Assembly (NCBI GenBank): GCA_947652375.1
Contig: CANTCS010000008.1
Location: 1-52,886, forward strand
Reading direction: 5' to 3'
Length of the DNA stretch: 52,886 bases
DNA from: an uncultured Mollicutes bacterium
Lineage (GTDB): Bacteria; Bacillota_I; Bacilli_A; RF39; UBA660
The first letter of the stretch is position 1, and every line of letters starts with the position of its first letter. This document shows positions 42,002 through 49,946 of this stretch, in pieces. Position numbers and translations under genes: made by a program. A model generated the notes under the pieces. It had not been told where the DNA came from. It saw nothing but the letters and a program-made list of their open reading frames with translations, and ran no database searches.

Positions 42002-43555
42002 CTAGATCAATTTATACGTATAATTCTTATTTCTAATCGTAAATAATAACTTAACCTCTTCTGAATTTTCTACTTCTTTTGGAACCTTTATAAATATTTT
42101 CTTCCCATAATAATTCTTTTTAACTGGATTTTCATACTTTAAAGTTCTTATTTTACCTTCGCTATCCTTATAAATAATTTTACCATACTTGCTTAAAAAG
42201 TCAATCATATTTTTGGCCTCATACTCCAAAGAACCAAACTCAATAAAAAGTATTTTAAAATTATCTAAAGCTACTAATTCATTAGTCATACTTTCACATG
42301 AATAACTATTACAATTCTTAGTAGTATACAAAACACTATCAACAAATTCATAATAATTAAAACTTACAGTATCTTCTTTCTTATAAAGATTAATTTTAAA
42401 ATCATCCCCAAGCACTAACTCTTTTTCATTTTTTATCTCTCTAACATCTTCTATATTAAGCATAATTTTTCGTAGTTTATGATTATCACCATACTCTTGA
42501 TAAAATAAAACAAATCTATCTTTATCTAAATCTTTATCTACTTTATAAACAATTATCATATCAAAAGTCTCATCTCTTTTTAACTCTTTAGAAGAATCGT
42601 AAGTTACTCCCAAATCCTCAAACTCTTTAGCATACATCTTTCTAGTAGTAGTATAATCATTTACCCCATTTTTTAAATGAAAATTCTCTATATTTAATTT
42701 TCTAGGTTCACTATTATTTTTAATAGTAACATTAACTATTACAAAATTACTCTTATTCGAAATAACATTTCCATTATAATCTTTATTCGTAAAATAACTT
42801 TTATTAACTTTTATATTATATCCATTAGCATCATAAAATTCTCCCTCTTTATAGCTCTTATTATTAACAAAAATCACTTTATATAAATTAAATACACTAA
42901 AACCAATAACTATAACTAAAATTACTCTACAAAGTCTTTTATGTTCTATATAAAAATAATTAAGATTTCTATAAAATTTCTTAAAAGTTCTTTTAAATGA
43001 ATCTTTATCTACATTAATACTAATTTCTACTTCTTCTCGATCAGCTTCACTTAATTCTAAAAATTCTTGATCACTATTAAAATTAAATTTTTGAATATCA
43101 AGACCAAATACTCTTACAACAAAGATAAATATAGCTGGTAATTGCACAATATTAAAAATCAACAATAAATCTCTAGCTAATCTTAAATCTGTTGTTTCTA
43201 TATCACTTGAATACCCAGCAAAAAAACTTTTAATCATATTTAAAACTAAAAACAATAAAAAATATTCAAGCATCGGAACTAAATATATTTTCCAAGGTTT
43301 CTTTTTATGTCTCAATAATAAAAGAATAGCAAAAGAACCAACTATTAATAAAACAATAGCAATTGTAAGTAAAAAAGATATTCTTTTTGTAATAGGATCA
43401 TTAAAAGGATCATAAATACCAAAGCTCATAAATTCATTAACAAAACTACTAACATCAAAAAGCTTATAAGCAACAAATAAACTTAAAATAAGTAAGAAAA
43501 TATGAATCTTTTTAAAATTCTTTATTAAAAATGCATAAGGTTTTCTAATAATCAT
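42002..43555 (-). CDS. Polytopic membrane protein with extracellular DUF4352-like domain, 517 aa
   Basis: Five hydrophobic segments: four in ~17-160 and a fifth near ~208-228. The outer C-terminal half begins GEFYDANGYNIKVNKSYF and contains NFVIVNVTIKNNSEPRKLNI, the beta-sandwich pattern of DUF4352/telomeric-repeat-binding-like domains found on Firmicute lipoproteins. It is the first gene of the long operon, with AGGGAG before ATG. Its role, perhaps as a platform or sensor for the machine, is inference. Confidence 0.6.
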   Translation of the reverse strand: MIIRKPYAFLIKNFKKIHIFLLILSLFVAYKLFDVSSFVNEFMSFGIYDPFNDPITKRISFLLTIAIVLLIVGSFAILLLLRHKKKPWKIYLVPMLEYFLLFLVLNMIKSFFAGYSSDIETTDLRLARDLLLIFNIVQLPAIFIFVVRVFGLDIQKFNFNSDQEFLELSEADREEVEISINVDKDSFKRTFKKFYRNLNYFYIEHKRLCRVILVIVIGFSVFNLYKVIFVNNKSYKEGEFYDANGYNIKVNKSYFTNKDYNGNVISNKSNFVIVNVTIKNNSEPRKLNIENFHLKNGVNDYTTTRKMYAKEFEDLGVTYDSSKELKRDETFDMIIVYKVDKDLDKDRFVLFYQEYGDNHKLRKIMLNIEDVREIKNEKELVLGDDFKINLYKKEDTVSFNYYEFVDSVLYTTKNCNSYSCESMTNELVALDNFKILFIEFGSLEYEAKNMIDFLSKYGKIIYKDSEGKIRTLKYENPVKKNYYGKKIFIKVPKEVENSEEVKLLFTIRNKNYTYKLI

Positions 43556-43586
43556 AATAATTCTCCCTCTTTATTATCTAATTTTT

Positions 43587-43615
43587 ATTATACATTATTA
43601 TAATATATTTTTAAA
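43587..43615 (-). promoter_or_regulatory. Main promoter of the secretion operon
   Basis: Minus strand TTTAAA (43615-43610), 17 bases, TATAAT (43592-43587), 32 bases before the first gene start. The -35 is weak. Confidence 0.5.
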
Positions 43616-43617
43616 GT

Positions 43618-43641
43618 AAAAAATCACTCTTAAGAGCGATT
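43618..43641 (-). terminator. Terminator separating the secretion operon from the gene above it
   Basis: Minus strand AATCGCTC pairs with GAGTGATT (one G-T pair) around TTAA, followed by six T. It overlaps the 3' end of 43630-44523. Confidence 0.7.
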
Positions 43642-44523
43642 CAATTTAAATTTAACTTCTCCTAAATAATTAAAATTTTGAAAAGCTTCTGTCATATAAG
43701 ATTTTTCTATATTTAAACTCATATTTTTAATATTAACTTGACTTTTCTTTTTAATATCGACAAATTTATTTAAAGCTTCTCCCTTCATATAACTTCCGAT
43801 ACTTTTAGTTTTATTATTCATAGAAAACGTTAAAACATAATTATAAAAATAATTATAAGCAAGAATTATAATATTCTTATTTTTCTCCATATAATCCAAT
43901 TTTTCTCCTGTAAAAATTTCTTTTTTAATTGAGGCAGAAAAATCATCTAAATCTTTATAATTTAAATTAAATTTTTTATTATAAAAATCTCTGTAATATG
44001 TATCTAATTCTTCTTCTCCCACATAGCCTAATTCTTTTAATTTTAAATCAATTGTTTGATTAGTATAATTATTTATTTTTAACTCTTTTAACGCTGAATT
44101 TACTACTCTATAAGGAGCAAATATATAAAAGACATCTAATTCATCAAAACCCTTACCTCCTGTATTTATATAATTATTCTTATCATCTAATTTTTTAGTC
44201 GAAATTGAAAAACTATTAGAAACATATTTGTATTTATATTTTGATTTATTATTAATATTTAATCTAATAATACTTTTTCCCTCTCCAATTTTTCTAAATT
44301 CATTAATCCCTCCAAATATATCTGGTTTTACAGTTATTGTTTTCTCTTTAAAATTTTTAGGTAAAGTTATATTACAAACAATTCCTTTAAAATTTCCTTT
44401 TCTATCTCTAATTGGAAGAATTTCTTCCACTAAATCTTCTCCATTTTTACTAATAACATCAAGCTTAAAAATATAAAAATTTATAAAAATAAAGATAAAA
44501 AAAATAAAGATAATTTTCTTCAT
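43630..44523 (-). CDS. Secreted or membrane-anchored hypothetical protein, 297 aa
   Basis: An N-terminal hydrophobic segment (~3-22) is followed by ~275 mostly polar residues that look extracytoplasmic. No lipobox, no recognised domain. AGGTGATATATTT precedes the ATG. It has its own terminator, so it is not strictly part of the operon below, though closeness suggests a possible link. Confidence 0.6.
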   Translation of the reverse strand: MKKIIFIFFIFIFINFYIFKLDVISKNGEDLVEEILPIRDRKGNFKGIVCNITLPKNFKEKTITVKPDIFGGINEFRKIGEGKSIIRLNINNKSKYKYKYVSNSFSISTKKLDDKNNYINTGGKGFDELDVFYIFAPYRVVNSALKELKINNYTNQTIDLKLKELGYVGEEELDTYYRDFYNKKFNLNYKDLDDFSASIKKEIFTGEKLDYMEKNKNIIILAYNYFYNYVLTFSMNNKTKSIGSYMKGEALNKFVDIKKKSQVNIKNMSLNIEKSYMTEAFQNFNYLGEVKFKLNRS

Positions 44524-44579
44524 AAATATATCACCTATATTTAGAATAAGTTATCTTTATTAATTATTTTGTCGAATTA

Positions 44580-45050
44580 TTAACTTATATCAATAATCTC
44601 CACTTGATAGTTTCCATTTGGACTTTCTACTGTCACAATATCTCCAACTTTATGATCAAATAAAGCTTGCGCAATTGGACTTTCATTAGAAATTTTACTT
44701 TCAAACGGATCAGCTTCCTGACTACCAACTATTTTATATTCATCTTCTTCATCATCATCCACATATTTTATTGAAACTGTATTTCCAATGCCTACTTTAT
44801 CTGTATTAACCTCAGTAATTATAGACACATTTTCTAACATTTTTTCTAATTGCTGAATTCTTCCCTCTATTTGAGCTTGTTCATTTCTAGCAGCATCATA
44901 TTCAGCATTTTCAGATAAATCTCCTAATGATCTAGCTTCTTTTATAGCTTGTATATTTTCTGGGCGGCGTACATTTATTAAATTATCTAACTCTTTTTTT
45001 AAATCGTCTAGCCCTTCCTGTGTTAAATAAACTGTATTTTTACTTCCCAT
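44580..45050 (-). CDS. greA: Transcription elongation factor GreA, 156 aa
   Basis: GreA rescues backtracked RNA polymerase. Residues 1-~75 form the coiled coil with the acidic tip region (ARSLGDLSENAEYDAARNEQ), and ~80-156 the FKBP-like domain (SPIAQALFDHKVGDIVTVES). ATG 45050 lies six bases after AGAGGTG; in-frame codons further up overlap that site. Length is normal. Confidence 0.96.
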   Translation of the reverse strand: MGSKNTVYLTQEGLDDLKKELDNLINVRRPENIQAIKEARSLGDLSENAEYDAARNEQAQIEGRIQQLEKMLENVSIITEVNTDKVGIGNTVSIKYVDDDEEDEYKIVGSQEADPFESKISNESPIAQALFDHKVGDIVTVESPNGNYQVEIIDIS

Positions 45051-45109
45051 TTTCATCACCTCTGAATAATTTATTTATTTTTCTAGCTATATCTAGATTA
45101 ACATGCTAA

Positions 45110-45138
45110 AGTATAACATATTTAAAGTTCTTTTTCAA
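45110..45138 (-). promoter_or_regulatory. Promoter of greA
   Basis: Minus strand TTGAAA (45138-45133), 17 bases, TATACT (45115-45110), with a TG one base before the -10. The rest of 45060-45313 is AT-rich with nothing further seen. Confidence 0.65.
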
Positions 45139-45313
45139 GTGAAATTTATTTAATTTTCAATAACTATTATTAATAACTAACTACCCTTATATTAAATTTT
45201 TCTATAGGCAAATCAAATTAAATCTTGAATTTACATATTATTGCATAATAATTTAACTTATAAAAAATTCTTTTAATATTATTTGATATATTTATTATAT
45301 GCGAAAACTAAAA

Positions 45314-46435
45314 TTATTTTTCAATCTCTCTAAAAAACATTTCATCAGTCATACCCGCAATAAAATCAATTACTTTTCTTTTATCTACAGTATTTTCTAT
45401 ATATGAATCAATTTGATTATTCAAAAACACTTTAAAAATAATACTTTCATAATTTTTATTTTTAATATCATTCAAGTATCTATCAAATATTTTATTCATT
45501 CCTTTTCTATAATATTCTTGCTTTTCCAAGTCTAAACTAAGATTATAAATATTTTCATAATTAAATTTTTTCAAATCAAATAAAGCTTTATAAACAGTAT
45601 CACTTAATTTTATATAAGGTTTATTTATACTATTATTTATAATATCTAATACTATTGTATTAACAATTGAACTATTAGTACTTCCAAGAACATCAGTAAT
45701 TTCCTTTGGAATATCACTTATCTTTATTTTATTGAGTCTTACAGCATCCTCTATATCTCTACCAATATACCCTATAATATCACTAATTCTAACAACACAC
45801 CCCTCTAAAGTCATTGGATGATTCTTTTTAGAAATATTTAAATATTTATAAGAATTTTCATATTGCTTTAAGAATTCTTCTAAAGTCTTATCAATAGGAT
45901 AATATTTAGAATTTAACATTTCGCCATTATGACACATTATCCCATCTAAAACTTGTATACTTAAATTAAGGCCTTCTCCATTGTTTTCTACATTCATTAA
46001 ATGTCTAACACTTTGAATATTATGTGCAAAAGAAAGATTTAATTCTCGTAGAGATATTTCGTTTAAAACACTCTCTCCAAAATGTCCTAAAGGAGTATGC
46101 CCAATATCATGACCAAGCGCAATAGCTTCTATTAAATCTTCATTTAAATTTAGACCTCTCCCAATAGTACGAGCAATTTTACTAACCATTTGTACATGAG
46201 TCATTCTCTTACTAATGTGATCATTTTCACATCTTGAAAATACTTGAGTTTTTCCACTATATCTTGTATAACTTAGAGAATAAATAATTTTATCAATATC
46301 ATAAAAAAAGGCCGATCTAATATCAAACTTATTAGTCTTTATTAATCTAATCGCATCACTACTCTTTGTAGCATAACAACTTAAACTATTTTCTTTACTT
46401 AAAAAATTTTTTTTAGCAATTTCTAAATTTTCCAT
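45314..46435 (-). CDS. HD-domain dNTP triphosphohydrolase-like protein, 373 aa
   Basis: The HD metal site is clear: SKRMTHVQMVSKIARTIGRG (His80), then AIALGHDIGHTPLGHFGE (His109-Asp110 and the dGTPase-type GHTPxGHxGE loop). The N-terminal SRCENDHISKRMTH is the dGTPase family signature. Members hydrolyse dNTPs to nucleosides plus triphosphate. The C-terminal ~100 residues are less conserved. Confidence 0.85.
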   Translation of the reverse strand: MENLEIAKKNFLSKENSLSCYATKSSDAIRLIKTNKFDIRSAFFYDIDKIIYSLSYTRYSGKTQVFSRCENDHISKRMTHVQMVSKIARTIGRGLNLNEDLIEAIALGHDIGHTPLGHFGESVLNEISLRELNLSFAHNIQSVRHLMNVENNGEGLNLSIQVLDGIMCHNGEMLNSKYYPIDKTLEEFLKQYENSYKYLNISKKNHPMTLEGCVVRISDIIGYIGRDIEDAVRLNKIKISDIPKEITDVLGSTNSSIVNTIVLDIINNSINKPYIKLSDTVYKALFDLKKFNYENIYNLSLDLEKQEYYRKGMNKIFDRYLNDIKNKNYESIIFKVFLNNQIDSYIENTVDKRKVIDFIAGMTDEMFFREIEK

Positions 46436-46446
46436 AAAAACTCCTA

Positions 46447-46851
46447 TTATTTTTTAACCTTTTGATACTTTAGCTGATAATTAAAAATATCTTTAAGAAT
46501 CCTATTAAACTCTAAATCATTAAATCTATTAAAATAATCATTAAATTCTTCTAGACTAATTGGTTTAGCCTTATTTAAATCTTCTTCCTTTATGTAAAGT
46601 TTAACCCCTTCCTCTTGTAATGCTTTTCTATGAAAATATTTTATCATTTTACTTCTTTTAGTAACATACTCATCTATTGTTCTTTTATTAATTTCTAAAA
46701 CATTCAACATAGCAATTTTTTTATCAGTCACAACTTCTTTTATCCCAAAAGTTCCAACATAACAAACAATTTCTCCTGCTCTTGTTAATCTCATTATATT
46801 TGTATCTGATTTATATAAAGGTACTTTATAAAATTTTTTCTTCATTTTCAT
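46447..46851 (-). CDS. Hypothetical protein, 134 aa
   Basis: Basic, soluble and unrecognised (KKKFYKVPLYKSDTNIMRLT; a GTFGIKEVVTDKK segment). I choose ATG 46851, six bases after GGGAGAG. It ends 11 bases before the start of the HD-domain gene, so the two are probably co-transcribed and its function may relate to that enzyme. Confidence 0.55.
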   Translation of the reverse strand: MKMKKKFYKVPLYKSDTNIMRLTRAGEIVCYVGTFGIKEVVTDKKIAMLNVLEINKRTIDEYVTKRSKMIKYFHRKALQEEGVKLYIKEEDLNKAKPISLEEFNDYFNRFNDLEFNRILKDIFNYQLKYQKVKK

Positions 46852-46905
46852 TTTTATCTCTCCCATCAACTAATCTTTCTATTAAAAAAATTTTTTATCT
46901 GTAAT

Positions 46906-48096
46906 CTAATTCTTCTTTGATTTAACCATCTTTAACATAGAATATTCAACAATTAAAAATTCACTTTCTACTTCCAAATAATAAATATTATCAGGATGTC
47001 TAGCAACTTCAATTAAATTCATCTCTTCATCATATAGTTTTTCTACATTAAATTCTAAATGATTACCACTTGGTGTAAATAACTCCACCCTATCTCCTAC
47101 CTCAAAATAATTTCTTTCATAAAACTTAAGTAATTTCCTCTCCTTATCATAAGAAATAACTTGTCCTAAATAATCTTGATTAGAAACTTCACTTCTTCCA
47201 GTATAATATTGATCTGTAAAATCAGCATCTTTTAAAAGAAAATGTGTAGAAGTTTCCCTATTAGCAACTCTATCAAGTCGAGCTTGAAAAATATTCATTA
47301 ACTCATCGGTTAAACTATTATTATAATAGTTATCAATTATTTCTCTATAAGTCCCTATTACTACTGCCAGATAATAAATAGACCGCATTCTTCCCTCTAC
47401 TTTTAAACTTGCAACTCCTATATCAATTAATTTACCAATATAATTAGCTAAATTATTATCTTTTGGCGCAAAAGTAAAATCACTGCAATTCTCATTCTCA
47501 AAAGAAAACCTACAAATTTGAGCACATCCCCCTCGATTTGCATCTCGATTAGTTACATAATTAGATAAAGCACATCTTCCACTAAAACATGCACACATTG
47601 CTCCATGGATAAAAACCTCAATATCAATTTTAATTTTATCAATTATTTCTTTCATTTCAAGTAAAGAAACTTCTCTAGCTAAAACAACCCGATCAATCCC
47701 CTCATTTTTAAAAAATTCAATAGCTTTATAATTACTAGTAGAATTTTGAGTTGATAAATGCACTTCAACATTAAAATTATTCTTAATATAAGAAATAATG
47801 AAAGGATCACTTACTATAAAAGCATCAATTCCACAAAGAACAACATTTTTTATATAACTTTCTACATCCTTCATATCCTCATTATGAAAAACAATATTTA
47901 AAGTAAGATAAACTTTTTTACCAAGTTTATGAGCAAAATCACAACCTTTTTTAATATCGTCTAATGAAAAATTTGTTGCATTAGCTCTTAAACTATAATT
48001 TTCTCCTCCAATATATACAGCATCAGCCCCATATAAAAGAGTAACTTTAAGTCTTTCCAAATCCCCAGCTGGAGAAAGTAACTCTATTTTATTCAT
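46906..48096 (-). CDS. trhP2: U32 peptidase-family protein for tRNA uridine hydroxylation (TrhP2/YrrO-like), 396 aa
   Basis: Start SPAGDLERLKVTLLYGADAV, then the U32 signature EVFIHGAMCACFSGRC and RDANRGGCAQICRF, whose cysteines are thought to hold an iron-sulfur cluster. Despite the name, this group (TrhP, YrrN/YrrO) makes 5-hydroxyuridine in tRNA wobble positions from prephenate. The ~100-residue C-terminal beta domain is present. It overlaps its partner gene upstream by eight bases. Confidence 0.85.
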   Translation of the reverse strand: MNKIELLSPAGDLERLKVTLLYGADAVYIGGENYSLRANATNFSLDDIKKGCDFAHKLGKKVYLTLNIVFHNEDMKDVESYIKNVVLCGIDAFIVSDPFIISYIKNNFNVEVHLSTQNSTSNYKAIEFFKNEGIDRVVLAREVSLLEMKEIIDKIKIDIEVFIHGAMCACFSGRCALSNYVTNRDANRGGCAQICRFSFENENCSDFTFAPKDNNLANYIGKLIDIGVASLKVEGRMRSIYYLAVVIGTYREIIDNYYNNSLTDELMNIFQARLDRVANRETSTHFLLKDADFTDQYYTGRSEVSNQDYLGQVISYDKERKLLKFYERNYFEVGDRVELFTPSGNHLEFNVEKLYDEEMNLIEVARHPDNIYYLEVESEFLIVEYSMLKMVKSKKN

Positions 48097-48949
48097 TCTT
48101 CTTCACCCTATAAATTGTTTTTTTAAAAAAGAAATTAGTGTCTTCCCCCAAAATTCTATACTTATCAATATAATCCTTTAGAGAACAACCATTCAAAATA
48201 TATTTTTTAGTATCAGTGACTAACTCTAGAAAAATATTTTCTAAACCATATTCCCTAAAAATAATATATTGACAACCACATTCAAATAAATCTTTTATAA
48301 TACTAGTTCCATTCATAATTTTATCTAAATAAAAATTAGTTCCATTTTCATCTTCTACAAGAGCATACTTAGTATCAGTAACTTTTTCTCTAACTATCAA
48401 TTTATTAACTGAGTGTTTACCCTCATTTTTCAAATAATTACTAATAAGTTTTCTTTTTGAAAACGCAACAGAAGGCTTACTAACTACTTCTACCATACTA
48501 ATTATATTACTTCTACTTATAATTTCTTTTATCTCCTCTAGTGTAATTTCTTTTCCAAGTAAAGCATACTTTACACCTTTTTCATTATAATATTCACACG
48601 TTTTATAATTATTAACCATATGTGTTTGATTCCAAACTAAATCTATTTTTAAATCTAATTCTTTTTTTAATTCTAAAATAGCTAAATCATAAAAAAATAT
48701 CCCTGTAACCTCTATTTTATCTAATTCAATTAAAATATCCTTAATCCTATCAATATCACTATTTATTAAATTTTTATTAATTTTTACAAAAATCTCTTTA
48801 TTTTTATATTCTTTGGTAATTTCATAAATATCATCTAAAGTAAAATAAATGTTGCTTTCAACAGCAAATTTATCAAGTGGTAATATAACCCCATCAGCAT
48901 TTTCTAAATATAAATTTTTTTTACTTGAAGGTTCAATTAAAAGCTTCAT
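48089..48949 (-). CDS. trhP1: U32-family partner protein (TrhP1/YrrN-like), 286 aa
   Basis: A shorter U32 relative with the same TIM-barrel pattern (KEIFVKINKNLI; LVWNQTHMVNNYKTCEYYN; GVKYALLGKEITLEEIKEII) but without the Cys-rich core. In B. subtilis yrrN-yrrO-udk-greA are neighbours; here the pair precedes greA with two other genes in place of udk. AGAGGTG supports the ATG. Confidence 0.8.
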   Translation of the reverse strand: MKLLIEPSSKKNLYLENADGVILPLDKFAVESNIYFTLDDIYEITKEYKNKEIFVKINKNLINSDIDRIKDILIELDKIEVTGIFFYDLAILELKKELDLKIDLVWNQTHMVNNYKTCEYYNEKGVKYALLGKEITLEEIKEIISRSNIISMVEVVSKPSVAFSKRKLISNYLKNEGKHSVNKLIVREKVTDTKYALVEDENGTNFYLDKIMNGTSIIKDLFECGCQYIIFREYGLENIFLELVTDTKKYILNGCSLKDYIDKYRILGEDTNFFFKKTIYRVKKNE

Positions 48950-48980
48950 AATTCACCTCTTCCATAGTATACACTATAAA

Positions 48981-49016
48981 TAAAAAAAAAGAAAGTAATT
49001 GTACTTTTATTACTTT
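48981..49016 (-). terminator. Terminator after the deacetylase-like gene
   Basis: Minus strand AAAGTAAT pairs with ATTACTTT around a nine-base loop, followed by a C and a long T run. Confidence 0.7.
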
Positions 49017-49041
49017 TCTAAAAAATAACAAACATAATTTT

Positions 49042-49893
49042 TTAGTCTACATTATCTTCTTTAATTACACTATCTAAAGAAATTAGATTATATCCCTTTT
49101 GTAATAAATAATCAATCGTTGCTCCTAACTCTTTTTCCACATATCTATTTATATCTAAAGAAATAATTATTGAATTTGACAAATTATTTTTTACTTGTTG
49201 ATAAATATTTTTTTCAAGTACTAAAGTAGGTTTTATAGTATGCAATTTTAACTTCTCACAAACCTTTAATAATTCAGTATTTTCTTTTTCAGTATAACAA
49301 TATTTTGGAGCTTTATTAGTAAGAGAATTTAAAAAAGATATAGATGTTTTTATAAAAGTTTCATTAAATTCATTATTATAACTTAAAATTTCTAGTTCAT
49401 GATTTTTAATATTTTTAATTGTACTTATATTTTTTTCTAAATAATTTCCATCTATAAAAAAAGTTGCAGTTATATTTTTTTTGTCTAAAATACTTAAAAC
49501 TCTTTCTATATTTTCATTTTCTTTAACAGTAAAAACTAAAGCAATATTTCTATTTAATTTATTACCACTAACTATATATTTATTATAATTATTTTTAATA
49601 GAAATTACTGGTTCCAAGTCTTTTAACGATGTCAATGACTCATTATATGTTCCATAACGTTTCATTTTATTATAAGATTTTTCATAATCAATAGTCTTAC
49701 CATTTTTTCCAGAAATAATATTATTCCCAACAATTTGAGCATTAATTGGATCTATCTTATATTTCTTTTCAGTATTTTTTATTTCTTTCATAATTGGATC
49801 AGCATTTTTTAAAAATGCAACTGATTTATTAGTATAATAAAAACTCAAAACTAAAAGCATTATTATAATAATTGGACTAATTAACTTTTTCAA
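49042..49893 (-). CDS. Degenerate polysaccharide-deacetylase-like (NodB) membrane-anchored protein, 283 aa
   Basis: An N-terminal membrane helix (~5-22) precedes a NodB-fold region. The catalytic TFDDGP motif reads VFTVKEN, ATFFIDGNYLEKN (motif-like strand) is kept, and the metal HxxxH site is replaced by HELEILSYN. The essential Asp and His ligands are therefore missing, and hydrolysis is unlikely; a binding or scaffolding role is possible. TTG 49893 is chosen as start because AGGTG lies six bases upstream. Confidence 0.65.
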   Translation of the reverse strand: MKKLISPIIIIMLLVLSFYYTNKSVAFLKNADPIMKEIKNTEKKYKIDPINAQIVGNNIISGKNGKTIDYEKSYNKMKRYGTYNESLTSLKDLEPVISIKNNYNKYIVSGNKLNRNIALVFTVKENENIERVLSILDKKNITATFFIDGNYLEKNISTIKNIKNHELEILSYNNEFNETFIKTSISFLNSLTNKAPKYCYTEKENTELLKVCEKLKLHTIKPTLVLEKNIYQQVKNNLSNSIIISLDINRYVEKELGATIDYLLQKGYNLISLDSVIKEDNVD

Positions 49894-49915
49894 ATTCATC
49901 ACCTATTCAATAATA

Positions 49916-49945
49916 TGAAAAAAAGTTCAAATTTGAACTTTTTTC
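49916..49945. terminator. Bidirectional-looking terminator after pnp
   Basis: A self-complementary AAAAAGTTCAAATTTGAACTTTTT lies between the pnp stop and the start of the deacetylase-like gene. Confidence 0.65.
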
Positions 49946-49946
49946 T

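Noticed and set aside
17202..43555. An integrated conjugative element (ICE)
   Set aside because: No relaxase, integrase, excisionase or att-like direct repeats were seen, and the flanks are ordinary chromosomal genes. I treat it as a resident system, though the full genome could change this.
44540..44586. ATAAGTTA/TAACTTAT pairing after greA as a terminator
   Set aside because: The loop is about 26 bases and no T-run follows, so it is too weak to call.
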